Source: Sporomusaceae bacterium UBA1887
Lineage (GTDB): Bacteria > Bacillota > Negativicutes > Sporomusales > DSM-15969
Reading direction: 5' to 3'
Length of the DNA: 35,791 bases
Assembly (NCBI GenBank): GCA_002337925.1
Contig: DDHB01000007.1
Span: 3,005 to 38,795, forward strand
The notes beneath the pieces were generated by a model. That model saw only the letters and a list, made by a program, of their open reading frames with translations, was not told the DNA's origin and did not search any database. Shown piece after piece: positions 6,928-15,563 of the stretch. Each line of letters starts with the position of its first letter. Position 1 is the stretch's first letter. The position numbers and the translations under genes are program-made.

Positions 6928-9450
6928 ATGCGAAACTTCCAACAGAAGAAAATTTTAGAAATGATACAAACGCTGGCTGAGGCAAACTCGGAAATAAAGC
7001 GGCTTTTTTTACAAGGAGAAGTTTCTTCTTTCCTACAAGTATTGGCCGATTGTCAAGAGTTTGTGGCAGCCATTTGCGGTTTTATCGAAGAGATTGAAGG
7101 GGAAGGCACACAAACAGTTACGCTGCTTGGAGAATATTATGAGCTCTTGTATCAGGCAAGCCTAGCTGCTGAACAGAAAAAAAACAGGAGCTTTTTGAAA
7201 CACTTAAAAGAGAAACTGAGCAAAATTACAAATAGTGTAAAAACCGAATTTAAGCCAAACAAGCTAGAGGTAGCCTTTTTCCCCTACAATGCATCTATGT
7301 GGGATAGCTTGGAGTCGGTATGGCTAGCAGCCAACGCCGACCCCTGCTGCGATGCATATGTTGTGCCGGTTCCCTACTATGAGCTTTTACCTAATGGTAC
7401 GTTTGGAAAAATGCACTATGAAGGTAGCGAATACCCAGACAATGTACCGATCACTGATTGGCGGGAATATAACATTGAGACACGCTGCCCGGATGTGGTT
7501 TTTATTCACTATGCCTATGATAATGCCGCTCACAACGCAAGAATTCACCCTGATTTTTACAGCAAACGATTGCGGGAGCACTGCGATCAGCTTGTATATA
7601 TACCTTATTTTGTTCCGATTGGCGATGTCGTAGAGGATTACTGTGTTACACTTCCGGGAGTACTATATGCTGATAAAGTTATTGTGCAGTCAGAGGCACA
7701 GCGGCAGTCCTATATCAAGCTATTTAACCAATACGAGAAGCAAGGCGGCTGGAATGGTTGTTTCGGGAACCCTATGGAGAAGTTTGTAGCCCTTGGTTCA
7801 CCGAAATATGATAAGGTTTTGAACACGAAAAAAGAGGAATATTCCCTTCCCGAGGAGTGGGAACGACGAATTTATCGAAAAGACGGAACCCGCAAGAAAG
7901 TCATTTTCTACAATACCCATATGTTCACATGGCTAAACGGTGGTGAGCAGTATTTTAAGAAGTTACAGGCTGTTTTTGAGTTCTTTCGCTCCTGCGACGA
8001 TGTGGTGCTTTTGTGGCGGCCTCACCCCAATACAGAGTTGAATTTCAGGACATTGCAGCCGCAATCGCTCAATAAATATATGCGGGTTATTAAAGAATAC
8101 AAGGAGGCGGGTTGGGGGATTTATGATGATACTTCTGACCTGCATCGATCTATTGCTATTAGCGATGCTTATTATGGTGATGGTAGTTCCGTAGTTTCGT
8201 TGTTCACTGCTGCTGATAAGCCAGTTATGCTGCAAAATAGCCAAGAGTTATTACCATCGATAAGACCAACCTGTTTATATATTGATGATGAATTTATCTG
8301 GTTTACTCTTTGGGGGAAAAATGGTCTGTTTCGCATGGAGAAGCGAACAGGAAAATCATCTTTTGTTGCTCAGTTTCCAGGTGTGCGTGATGATCATGAC
8401 TTTTATGGATATACTGCAAAGATTGATGAGACGATATATTTTACGCCGTGGGGGGCAGAATGTATTTCAAGTTATAATTTGACTGATAAATCAGTGGCTT
8501 GTTTTGACATTCAGTTTCTTCCTGCTGGAAGCAAGAGATATAAATTTCATAGTGCATTTTCACATGGCAATAAAGTTTTTTTTATCGCTTTTTACTATCC
8601 AGCTATCATATGCCTGGATACAGTGACAGGAAAATTAAATTTGTATACAGAGTGGGTGCCTGAATTTATTAAGTACTTGCCGTCCAGTGAGAGGGAAGCT
8701 CTATTTTGCAATTCCTGTCAAATTAATTCTGTTATTGTGACTGTATCCGCTGATACGGATGCGGTGCTTTTATTTGATATGAAAACCTGCAAGGCAACGG
8801 TAGAGAAAATTTATAGCAAGGCAACCGGTTGGATTAGTATTTGTTTTGATGGTACAGCTTGTTGGCTTGTTCCGAAAAATGATATTGGAGTCATTCGTTG
8901 GAATCCTAAGAGCAATGAAGTAGTAGAGTATAGAAATTTTCCGGCTAACCTTATATCAAGGGAATGTCGTTTTATAAAAGTATTGCATGATGGGAATCAT
9001 ATTTGGCTATTTCCCTGGAAAGGAAATATGATTCTTAAACTAAATCGGGATAATGGAAGCATAAAGATTGTGCGAGAAATTAATGATTTAGGGCTGTTAA
9101 ATGGTTATTTTCTTGTTTATTTATCAGGTGAAAAAATTTATGCCATCCCTCGCTGCGGAAATGTTATCGAGGAATATGATGTAAATACCGAAGAGCTGCA
9201 TATAAGGCCATTACATGATATAGCAGAGGTAATAAAAGAGACCACACCTGCTAATACTAGGTCATTTGATCCTTTATCATCATTGTTATATCAAGAAGGC
9301 GGCTTGTTTACTGTCGAACAGTTTATTAATACCGTCAGTTACAATGACGATATTGGCGTAAAGCATAACCAGCAGAATGCCTTATCGGCAATTAATAGTT
9401 CGGCAGGACAAAATATTTATGATTTTATAAAATCCAAGGCATTATCATAA
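6928..9450 (+). CDS. CDP-glycerol glycerophosphotransferase-like protein fused to a C-terminal beta-propeller
   Basis: An 840-residue two-part protein. Residues 1-110 are helical and charged. Residues about 115-440 resemble the glycerophosphotransferase family of teichoic-acid-type polymerases, with the RPHP motif near residue 364 and SDAYYGDGSSVVSLF near 412-425. Residues about 447-765 contain about seven repeats with an aromatic strand followed by a strand ending in a TGK/NG turn (FIWFTLWGKNGLFRMEKRTG; TIYFTPWGAECISSYNLTD; HIWLFPWKGNMILKLNRDNG), suggesting a seven-bladed beta-propeller. No signal peptide is seen. With the two preceding genes it could transfer a CDP-activated polyol phosphate to the glycan; the propeller may bind glycan or protein. 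Confidence 0.7.
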   Translation: MRNFQQKKILEMIQTLAEANSEIKRLFLQGEVSSFLQVLADCQEFVAAICGFIEEIEGEGTQTVTLLGEYYELLYQASLAAEQKKNRSFLKHLKEKLSKITNSVKTEFKPNKLEVAFFPYNASMWDSLESVWLAANADPCCDAYVVPVPYYELLPNGTFGKMHYEGSEYPDNVPITDWREYNIETRCPDVVFIHYAYDNAAHNARIHPDFYSKRLREHCDQLVYIPYFVPIGDVVEDYCVTLPGVLYADKVIVQSEAQRQSYIKLFNQYEKQGGWNGCFGNPMEKFVALGSPKYDKVLNTKKEEYSLPEEWERRIYRKDGTRKKVIFYNTHMFTWLNGGEQYFKKLQAVFEFFRSCDDVVLLWRPHPNTELNFRTLQPQSLNKYMRVIKEYKEAGWGIYDDTSDLHRSIAISDAYYGDGSSVVSLFTAADKPVMLQNSQELLPSIRPTCLYIDDEFIWFTLWGKNGLFRMEKRTGKSSFVAQFPGVRDDHDFYGYTAKIDETIYFTPWGAECISSYNLTDKSVACFDIQFLPAGSKRYKFHSAFSHGNKVFFIAFYYPAIICLDTVTGKLNLYTEWVPEFIKYLPSSEREALFCNSCQINSVIVTVSADTDAVLLFDMKTCKATVEKIYSKATGWISICFDGTACWLVPKNDIGVIRWNPKSNEVVEYRNFPANLISRECRFIKVLHDGNHIWLFPWKGNMILKLNRDNGSIKIVREINDLGLLNGYFLVYLSGEKIYAIPRCGNVIEEYDVNTEELHIRPLHDIAEVIKETTPANTRSFDPLSSLLYQEGGLFTVEQFINTVSYNDDIGVKHNQQNALSAINSSAGQNIYDFIKSKALS

Positions 9451-9571
9451 AAAAATATTTCTGACAATAGTAACACGAAAGATAAAAGCGCTACCGTTCT
9501 AGTGATTGGAAGGCATCGGTGGTTTTGCTAGCACTATGAAAATTCAGTTGCTTTTGCGGAGGTTATCAGAA

Positions 9572-10429
9572 TTGAACAAAGATTTTACAAAAATCGATAT
9601 ATCCTGTTTTGCCGAGATGTTTCGTGATATGGACATTGCATTATACGGTGCAGGGCATATTGGCGGTCTGGTCTATGATGCCCTTACCAAAAACGGTCAG
9701 AATGTGACCGCTTTTCTGGATAGACATGGTTCACGTGAAAGGCGGTATTGTTCTAAGATGGTTTATAACTTGGATGATATCGGTCTGCCGAAAAGCTCAA
9801 TCCCCAATACACTGGTGCTATTAAGCCTAGAGGTACATGAGACTGAACTTATCGCCATAGCCAATCAACTGCGCGCGGTAGGGTTCCGGCATATTCTGCA
9901 CTATAGTAACAAGTGTTCAATTGGCTCTTTAAATTTACAAAAAATATATATTGGCAAATCAACTATTATAAACCAGACTGCGATTGTTGATTTGCGATAT
10001 GGCGGCGAGATTGAAATTGGGGAGAATTGTAAAATCGATCACGGGGCAATGTTATTAAGTCATGGGGGGAGGATAAAGATTGGGAATTTTTGCAGTATTA
10101 ATCCATATTGTATTGTTTATGGCCATGGTGGTCTGACAATAGGAAATAAAGTAATGATTGCAACTCACACAGTGATTATTCCTTCTAATCACAATTATGC
10201 AGATAGAGATACATTTATATATAACCAAGGTGAAACCAGCAAGGGTATTATTATTGAAGATGATGTGTGGATTGGTGCCGGGTGCAAAATATTGGATGGA
10301 ATAACTATTAAGCAGGGGAGTGTTATTGCTGCTGGAGCAGTGGTGAGCCGTTCCACGGAACAATATGGAGTTTACGCAGGAATCCCTGCAAAAAAGATTA
10401 AGGAAAGAAGCGGTAGGCTATATGAGTAA
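9572..10429 (+). CDS. Rossmann module fused to hexapeptide-repeat acetyltransferase
   Basis: Residues about 21-115 carry the island's recurrent module (DIALYGAGHIGGLVYDAL, AFLDRHGS, VYNLDDIGL, ANQLRAVGFRHILHY). From about residue 125 a left-handed beta-helix acyltransferase follows (GEIEIGENCKIDHGAMLLSH ... VWIGAGCKILDGITI), with a likely catalytic His near residue 207 in PSNHNYADR and the usual VYAGIPAKKIK tail. This resembles PglD/WcaF-type sugar O- or N-acetyltransferases. I chose TTG at 9572 because GGAGG lies at 9558-9562 with ideal spacing and the paralogue at 26664 begins with the similar MNKKH; upstream in-frame starts at 9506 (TTG) and 9536 (ATG) are possible. The N-terminal half is nearly duplicated in the gene at 26664. 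Confidence 0.8.
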   Translation: MNKDFTKIDISCFAEMFRDMDIALYGAGHIGGLVYDALTKNGQNVTAFLDRHGSRERRYCSKMVYNLDDIGLPKSSIPNTLVLLSLEVHETELIAIANQLRAVGFRHILHYSNKCSIGSLNLQKIYIGKSTIINQTAIVDLRYGGEIEIGENCKIDHGAMLLSHGGRIKIGNFCSINPYCIVYGHGGLTIGNKVMIATHTVIIPSNHNYADRDTFIYNQGETSKGIIIEDDVWIGAGCKILDGITIKQGSVIAAGAVVSRSTEQYGVYAGIPAKKIKERSGRLYE

Positions 10430-10548
10430 AAATATTTTTGCTGGGCGGAGCTTCGGAAATTTAAGCAATTGTAAACCGTCAGTCATTGGAAAGATTTAAA
10501 AAACGCATTATGAAATGATCATTGAATTTGAAAAGGTGTGATATAAAG

Positions 10549-11100
10549 TTGCTGACTATACATTTGAAAAAGCAAAATTCTATTTTTACGCATTTAACAG
10601 AAGGCGAGAAACTTAAGATAATGGAGTTGTCGATAAAGGTACCGGGGAATTTTGTTGAAATAGGCTCTTACTTAGGGGCGTCTGCCAGCTTTATCGCAGA
10701 AGGAATACTTCAATCAGGTCATGTAGAATCTAAACTCTATTGTATAGATACATGGCAGAATCATGCGATGAGTGAAGGTACGCGTGATACCTTTGCAGAA
10801 TTTTTGAGTAATACCGAACAATACAAAGAAATCATCACACCGTTACGGGGAATGAGTACTGATATAGCAAGGACTTTTCAACAACAAATTGATTTTATTT
10901 TTTTTGATGGGGATCATTCCTACGAAGGGATTAAAGCCGATGTTAATGCATGGCTGCCCAAAGTGAAAAAAGGTGGAATGGTTGTTTTTCATGATATTGG
11001 TTGGGCAGAAGGAGTGCAAAAAGTAATCAAAGAGGATATGGAAAATCGTTTGATGGAAGTAGGCCGGCTGCCAAATTTAATTTGGGGAAAGTTAATATAG
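10549..11100 (+). CDS. Class I SAM-dependent methyltransferase (Methyltransf_24 type)
   Basis: A protein of about 183 residues. The SAM-binding motif FVEIGSYLGASASFIAEG is near residues 35-52; a second acidic motif CIDTWQN follows, then FFDGDHSYEGIKADVNAWLP near residue 118. This pattern is typical of the short Methyltransf_24 group found in glycan gene clusters. TTG at 10549 is preferred because AAGGTG at 10533-10538 is well spaced; a TTG at 10522 in the same frame would add 9 residues. The acceptor is unknown, probably a sugar hydroxyl. GT2 gene 11114 follows after 13 bases. Confidence 0.75.
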   Translation: MLTIHLKKQNSIFTHLTEGEKLKIMELSIKVPGNFVEIGSYLGASASFIAEGILQSGHVESKLYCIDTWQNHAMSEGTRDTFAEFLSNTEQYKEIITPLRGMSTDIARTFQQQIDFIFFDGDHSYEGIKADVNAWLPKVKKGGMVVFHDIGWAEGVQKVIKEDMENRLMEVGRLPNLIWGKLI

Positions 11101-11113
11101 CGAGGACAAGCAT

Positions 11114-12052
11114 GTGTATATTTCTGTAATTATTCCAACTCGGAATCGCGCTTCTGAACTTAATATTGCATTAGAGTCGATAGAGCAACAGAATTTACCA
11201 CAAGATGAGTTCGAAGTTTTAGTAGTTGATAATGGTTCGATAGATAATACTGGAGATGTGGTTAAATCTTTCCGTGATAAGATTATAAATCTGCGTTATT
11301 TTTTTGAACCGACGCCAGGGCTTCATGTTGGACGCCATTGTGGTCTGAAAAATGCCAATACTGACATTTTAGTTTTTGCTGATGACGATATTCGCGCTTT
11401 CCCTACATGGCTTACTGCCATCAAATCGATTTTTGAACAAAATCCAGAGGTTGTTTTAGTAGGCGGGAAAAATTTGCCGGATTATGAAATTGAACCGCCG
11501 ACGTGGGTTTTGAATCTGTGGAGCCAGTGTAAGTATGGGAAATGCTTGGGGTATTATAGTATCTTGGACTTTGGCGATGATATAAAAGAAATTTCACCAT
11601 ATTATGTTTGGGGATGTAATTTTTCTATACGGCGGAAGGTGCTGCTAGGTGTAGGGGGATTTCATCCTGATGGTATGCCTAAAGAACTGCTGGAGTACCG
11701 TGGTGATGGTGAAACGGCAGTTTCGGCAGCTATTGCGGCTAATCATTGGAAAACGATCTATCATCCTGCTGCATCGGTATATCATTTGGTATCTAAGCAA
11801 AGGATGACAGTAGCATATTTATATAATCGCGCCTATGCGCAAGGGATCTCAGACTCTTATACAAAAATTCGAGCGGATAATGGATTGTTGGAGGCAGCTA
11901 GGTCAAGAAGTACATCGAATCGGGAGATGGACTTAGTGAAGAGAACCTTGAGAAATGGCTATGAAGATGGATATGCATTTCATCAGCTAAAAGTGCGGAG
12001 TAATCCGGATATTCTTTCTTGGGTGCTGCGCAAAGACTACTTTGATGTCTGA
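11114..12052 (+). CDS. Family 2 glycosyltransferase
   Basis: A 312-residue GT-A enzyme: start VYISVIIPTRNRASELNIAL, nucleotide-binding VVDNGSIDNT, and a metal-binding acidic cluster D90-D-D in VFADDDIRAFP. The middle part (VWGCNFSIRRKVLLGVGGFH, then EYRGDGETAVS) contains the usual GG-F and ED-like acceptor-side motifs. The start is GTG at 11114, with GAGGAC just upstream; the overlapping ATG at 11112 is in another frame and stops at once. It likely adds one sugar of the flagellin glycan. The tail after about residue 230 is helical and not informative. Confidence 0.85.
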   Translation: MYISVIIPTRNRASELNIALESIEQQNLPQDEFEVLVVDNGSIDNTGDVVKSFRDKIINLRYFFEPTPGLHVGRHCGLKNANTDILVFADDDIRAFPTWLTAIKSIFEQNPEVVLVGGKNLPDYEIEPPTWVLNLWSQCKYGKCLGYYSILDFGDDIKEISPYYVWGCNFSIRRKVLLGVGGFHPDGMPKELLEYRGDGETAVSAAIAANHWKTIYHPAASVYHLVSKQRMTVAYLYNRAYAQGISDSYTKIRADNGLLEAARSRSTSNREMDLVKRTLRNGYEDGYAFHQLKVRSNPDILSWVLRKDYFDV

Positions 12053-12071
12053 TACATAGGAGGCATATTCA

Positions 12072-13163
12072 ATGAAAAACCTAATATTGTATGGTGCAGG
12101 CAAAAATGCTGTTAAAGAAATAGAGAAGGTTAGAAAAGACGGATATTTGCCGATATGCTTTTGTGATGCTGATGCTACTAAGCAGGGGAGCGTTTATCTT
12201 GGTCTGCCAGTCAGGTCGCTGGCTGAGGTTAAGGTCAAATATCGTGATTTTTTTCTATGGGTTACACTGGCCGATGAAAATAAATATGATGTTTTTGACT
12301 ACCTTATCCACCAAGGAATTCAGCGAGACCAGATTGTAAACTATGAAGTTAATAAATTATTGGAAAAAGTAAAACTCGATTTTGAAGAATATAAAAATCC
12401 TAGCCGTCTAGAGCTAGAACAAATCCGGGAAGAACTGATCGTTAACGGTTATAATGTAGTTGACTATAATATAAAACCAGACGACTATCATGGGTTTAAA
12501 AAGCAATTTTTATTTGGAGCAGATTTTTATGGTGGCAGCGAAGAACTATTTGAAGAAAAAGTACTTGAACATTTTGTCGCGGGAGATTTATTGGGATTAA
12601 ATAAAGACATGTCCTATATAGATATTGCTGCAAATGAAAGTCCATGGGCTTATTTACTTTCAAAGCAAGGTTATAAAGCAATGGCTATCGATCTTAATGG
12701 CAGTAAGCGTTTTGAGGGTGAACCGAACTATTTGGTTATGGATGCAACAAATACTACTTTCCAAGATAACAGCATTGATGCTGTTAGTTTACAATGTGCC
12801 TATGAATGTTTTATTGGGACTCACGATACTAATTTGATTGCGGAATTAGCAAGAATATTGAAGCCTGGTGGAAAAGCAATTATTTTGCCGTTATATATGC
12901 ATACTCATTATTGTGGGTATGCAACTATGGACTATTGTTACGAGTCTGGATTCCATGACGAGGGAGCAAAACTATACTATAATCGCAAATGGAAAAATAT
13001 ACCGTTTTCGCGGAAATATAATATTACAGAACTCGAACGAAGAGTGTTGGGCCACGCAAGGAAACATGGACTTGAATATACCATATATAGGGTGACCAAT
13101 GGTACAAAGATTCATCCTGATGTGTATTTATATTTTGTGCTCGAATTAAGAAAGAATTTCTAG
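12072..13163 (+). CDS. Rossmann module fused to SAM-dependent methyltransferase
   Basis: Residues 1 to about 95 hold a diverged copy of the recurrent module (NLILYGAGKNAVKEIEKV, CFCDADATKQGSVYLGLPVR). From about residue 130 a class I methyltransferase follows: YIDIAANESPWAYLLSKQGY as a degenerate motif I near residue 182, AIDLNGS as motif II, DNSIDAVSLQCAYECF, then ELARILKPGGKAIILPLY. The methyltransferase part has the Methyltransf_11 layout. AGGAGG at about 12059-12064 gives a strong ribosome binding site. Its acceptor is unknown; fusion to the module suggests that it acts on the same glycan intermediate as its neighbours. Confidence 0.8.
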   Translation: MKNLILYGAGKNAVKEIEKVRKDGYLPICFCDADATKQGSVYLGLPVRSLAEVKVKYRDFFLWVTLADENKYDVFDYLIHQGIQRDQIVNYEVNKLLEKVKLDFEEYKNPSRLELEQIREELIVNGYNVVDYNIKPDDYHGFKKQFLFGADFYGGSEELFEEKVLEHFVAGDLLGLNKDMSYIDIAANESPWAYLLSKQGYKAMAIDLNGSKRFEGEPNYLVMDATNTTFQDNSIDAVSLQCAYECFIGTHDTNLIAELARILKPGGKAIILPLYMHTHYCGYATMDYCYESGFHDEGAKLYYNRKWKNIPFSRKYNITELERRVLGHARKHGLEYTIYRVTNGTKIHPDVYLYFVLELRKNF

Positions 13164-13204
13164 AGTTTTAGATTGCTTTGATGTTGATACGAGGGAGTAT
13201 AAGT

Positions 13205-13636
13205 ATGGTTAAGCAAGTTGTTAATAATGGCGTGATGTTAGGGCTTATTATATCATCTAATTTTCAAAGAGAAGGCATTCACTTTTTTACTCCTAATGAT
13301 TTTTCGCAGCAAGTAGCCTATATGAATCACCCAATAGGGAAATTGATTGAACCACATGTTCACAATTTGATATTACGTCAAGTGCATTATACACAAGAGG
13401 TTTTGTTTATACGCAAGGGGAAATTGCGAGTTGATTTCTATGATAACCAGCAAAAATATTTGGAAAGTCATATCATTGGCGCAGGTGATGTAATTTTACT
13501 GGCATCCGGCGGGCATGGCTTTGAGGTCCTAGAAGAGGTTGAAATGTTTGAGGTAAAACAGGGGCCATATGCCGGTGAGGGAGATAAAACGCGATTTGCT
13601 GGTATTGATGCAAGGCAAGTCAAATTAGTTGAGTAG
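13205..13636 (+). CDS. Cupin-fold protein
   Basis: A 143-residue protein with a single cupin barrel: PHVHNLILRQVHYTQEVLFI gives the first metal-binding His set, followed by GKLRVDFYD and GDVILLASGGHGFEVLEEVE for the second motif. The ATG at 13205 follows GAGGGAGT with good spacing; the frame stays open upstream to 13178. It abuts the aminotransferase gene with no gap. Cupins in sugar clusters may be epimerases, isomerases or binding proteins; this one lacks the length of dTDP-sugar epimerases, so its exact role is open. Confidence 0.75.
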   Translation: MVKQVVNNGVMLGLIISSNFQREGIHFFTPNDFSQQVAYMNHPIGKLIEPHVHNLILRQVHYTQEVLFIRKGKLRVDFYDNQQKYLESHIIGAGDVILLASGGHGFEVLEEVEMFEVKQGPYAGEGDKTRFAGIDARQVKLVE

Positions 13637-14782
13637 GTGTTGAAATTGAGAAAAGTTTTTGTCAATGAGCCTAAACTGGATGGAAATGAACGGAAGTATT
13701 TGAATGAATGTATAGATAGTGGCTGGATTTCTTTTGAAGGACCGTTTGTAAGCCGGTTTGAAGAAGGAATGGCGAAGCTTACAAATCGTAAATACGGTAT
13801 TGCTGTGTCTAATGGCTCAGTAGCGCTTGATACGGCAGTGATGGCTTTAGAATTAGGCAAAGATGATGAAGTAATTATGCCAACATTTACGATTATGTCT
13901 TGTGCCGCACCGCTCGTCAGAGCAGGTGCCAAACCGGTACTGGTGGATGCTGATCCGTTAACCTGGAATATGAGAGTGGAAGATATTGAGAGCAAGATTA
14001 CGCCTAAAACCAAGGCTATTATGGTGGTTCATATTTATGGGTTGCCAGTCGATATGGACAAGGTGCTGGAACTTGCAGTAAAATACAAGCTTCGCATTAT
14101 CGAGGATGCAGCAGAAATGCATGGGCAGGCATATAAAGGCAGACCGTGCGGCAGCTTTGGAGACATTAGTACATTCAGCTTTTATCCCAATAAGCATATT
14201 ACTTGCGGCGAAGGCGGAATGGTCTTAACCAATGATGAGAAGTTAGCGGAGAGATGTAAATTAGTGCGAAATTTGTTCTTTAGTCCAGAAAAACGCTATG
14301 TGCATGAAGAACTTTCCTATAATTTCAGGATGACAAATATGCAGGCTGCAATTGGTGTTGCGCAATTGGAACGTATTGATGAGACAGTGGCCAAGAAACG
14401 ACATATTGGCAAAATGTATACAGAGCTTCTGAAGGGTGTGGAGGTCATACAATTGCCGGTAGCTAAGACCGATTATGCCGATAATATTTATTGGGTATAT
14501 GGCATTGTATTAGATGATGAGTTAAACATAGATGCTGAAGTTGTAATGAATAAGTTAGCGTCAGAAGGAATTGGTACAAGAGGCTTTTTCTGGTGCATGC
14601 ATGAGCAGCCGGTATTTGAAAAGATGAAGCTATTTGCTGGAGAAAGTTACCCCCATGCTGAAAGATTGGCTAGAAAAGGCTTTTATTTGCCGAGTGGCGT
14701 TACAATAACCGATGAGCAGCAGATATATGTTGTTGAAAAATTGAAAAAGGCTTTGTCTGAGGTGAAGCAAAGTGGCTTTTGA
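13637..14782 (+). CDS. DegT/DnrJ/EryC1 aminotransferase, GDP-perosamine synthase-like
   Basis: A PLP-dependent sugar aminotransferase of 381 residues. The start region PKLDGNERKYLNECIDSGWI is strikingly like that of GDP-perosamine synthases (Per/RfbE), and the PLP-binding lysine is K186 in FSFYPNKHITCGEGGMV. Other typical blocks are VSNGSVALDTAVMAL, VHIYGLPVDMD, IEDAAEMHGQAYKG and YNFRMTNMQAAIG. The substrate of Per is GDP-4-keto-6-deoxymannose, which the Gmd encoded at 21329 would supply. The GTG start at 13637 follows the cupin stop directly, and the gene overlaps the next by 11 bases. Assignment to perosamine is by family resemblance; other 4-amino sugars are possible. Confidence 0.82.
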   Translation: MLKLRKVFVNEPKLDGNERKYLNECIDSGWISFEGPFVSRFEEGMAKLTNRKYGIAVSNGSVALDTAVMALELGKDDEVIMPTFTIMSCAAPLVRAGAKPVLVDADPLTWNMRVEDIESKITPKTKAIMVVHIYGLPVDMDKVLELAVKYKLRIIEDAAEMHGQAYKGRPCGSFGDISTFSFYPNKHITCGEGGMVLTNDEKLAERCKLVRNLFFSPEKRYVHEELSYNFRMTNMQAAIGVAQLERIDETVAKKRHIGKMYTELLKGVEVIQLPVAKTDYADNIYWVYGIVLDDELNIDAEVVMNKLASEGIGTRGFFWCMHEQPVFEKMKLFAGESYPHAERLARKGFYLPSGVTITDEQQIYVVEKLKKALSEVKQSGF

Positions 14783-15563
14783 TAAATATGCGCATTATTA
14801 TGATTTGCTTTATAGGGATAAAGATTATATTGGTGAAGCTAATTATATTGATAGTTTAATCAGAAAATATAATATTAGAGCGGAAAATATATTAGATTTA
14901 GGCTGTGGAACGGGAAAACATGCAGAACTTTTATCCCAGAAGGGCTATAAAGTGCATGGTGTGGATATGAGTGAGGGAATGTTGCAGGAAGCATATATAA
15001 GGGCGGAAAACAATCCGAATTTATCATTCACCTTATCTAATTTACAAGAATTTAATTTAGAAGAAAAATTTGATGTTGCAACGGCTTTATTTCATGTAAT
15101 GAGCTATCAGACTAGCAATAGTGATTTGTACAAGGCTTTCTCTACTGCTTATGAGCAGCTGCTGCCTGGAGGAATATTTATTTTTGATTGCTGGTATGGC
15201 CCTGCGGTATTGTCTAATCGGCCTGTGGTTCGGGTAAAGCGACTAGAGGATGCACAGATACATATAGCAAGAATAGCAGAACCAGTTATGCATCCAAATT
15301 CAAACTTGGTAGATGTAAACTATCACATGTATATTAAGGATAAGGAATACGGAACTTTTGGCGAGCTGCAGGAAGTTCATACTATGAGATATCTTTTTAG
15401 GCCGGAAGTAGAGCTTCTGTTAGAACAAGTAGGATTTTGCTTGATTGATTCCTTTGAATTTATTACTGGAAAAACTCCCGGATATGATACTTGGAATGTG
15501 TGTTTTGTGGGACAAAAGGGGGCAAAACAGGAAAATGAGAAAAGCTTTACTAGTCTTAGCTAA
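14772..15563 (+). CDS. SAM-dependent methyltransferase, possible amino-sugar N-methyltransferase
   Basis: A 263-residue class I methyltransferase. Its start FDKYAHYYDLLYRDKDYIGE and motif I ILDLGCGTGKHAELLSQKGY (about residues 40-59) match the group that contains the TDP-amino-sugar N,N-dimethyltransferases of the DesVI/TylM1 type. VHGVDMSEGML and LLPGGIFIFDCWYGP follow. It starts with GTG inside the aminotransferase gene, so coupled translation is expected, and I infer that it methylates the amino group the aminotransferase installs. The last 29 bases overlap the next gene. Confidence 0.78.
   Translation: MAFDKYAHYYDLLYRDKDYIGEANYIDSLIRKYNIRAENILDLGCGTGKHAELLSQKGYKVHGVDMSEGMLQEAYIRAENNPNLSFTLSNLQEFNLEEKFDVATALFHVMSYQTSNSDLYKAFSTAYEQLLPGGIFIFDCWYGPAVLSNRPVVRVKRLEDAQIHIARIAEPVMHPNSNLVDVNYHMYIKDKEYGTFGELQEVHTMRYLFRPEVELLLEQVGFCLIDSFEFITGKTPGYDTWNVCFVGQKGAKQENEKSFTSLS

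Noticed and set aside
13468..14013. 181-codon open frame on the minus strand
   Set aside because: It lies antisense to well-supported cupin and aminotransferase genes, has low-complexity Ser/Thr content and no family motif.
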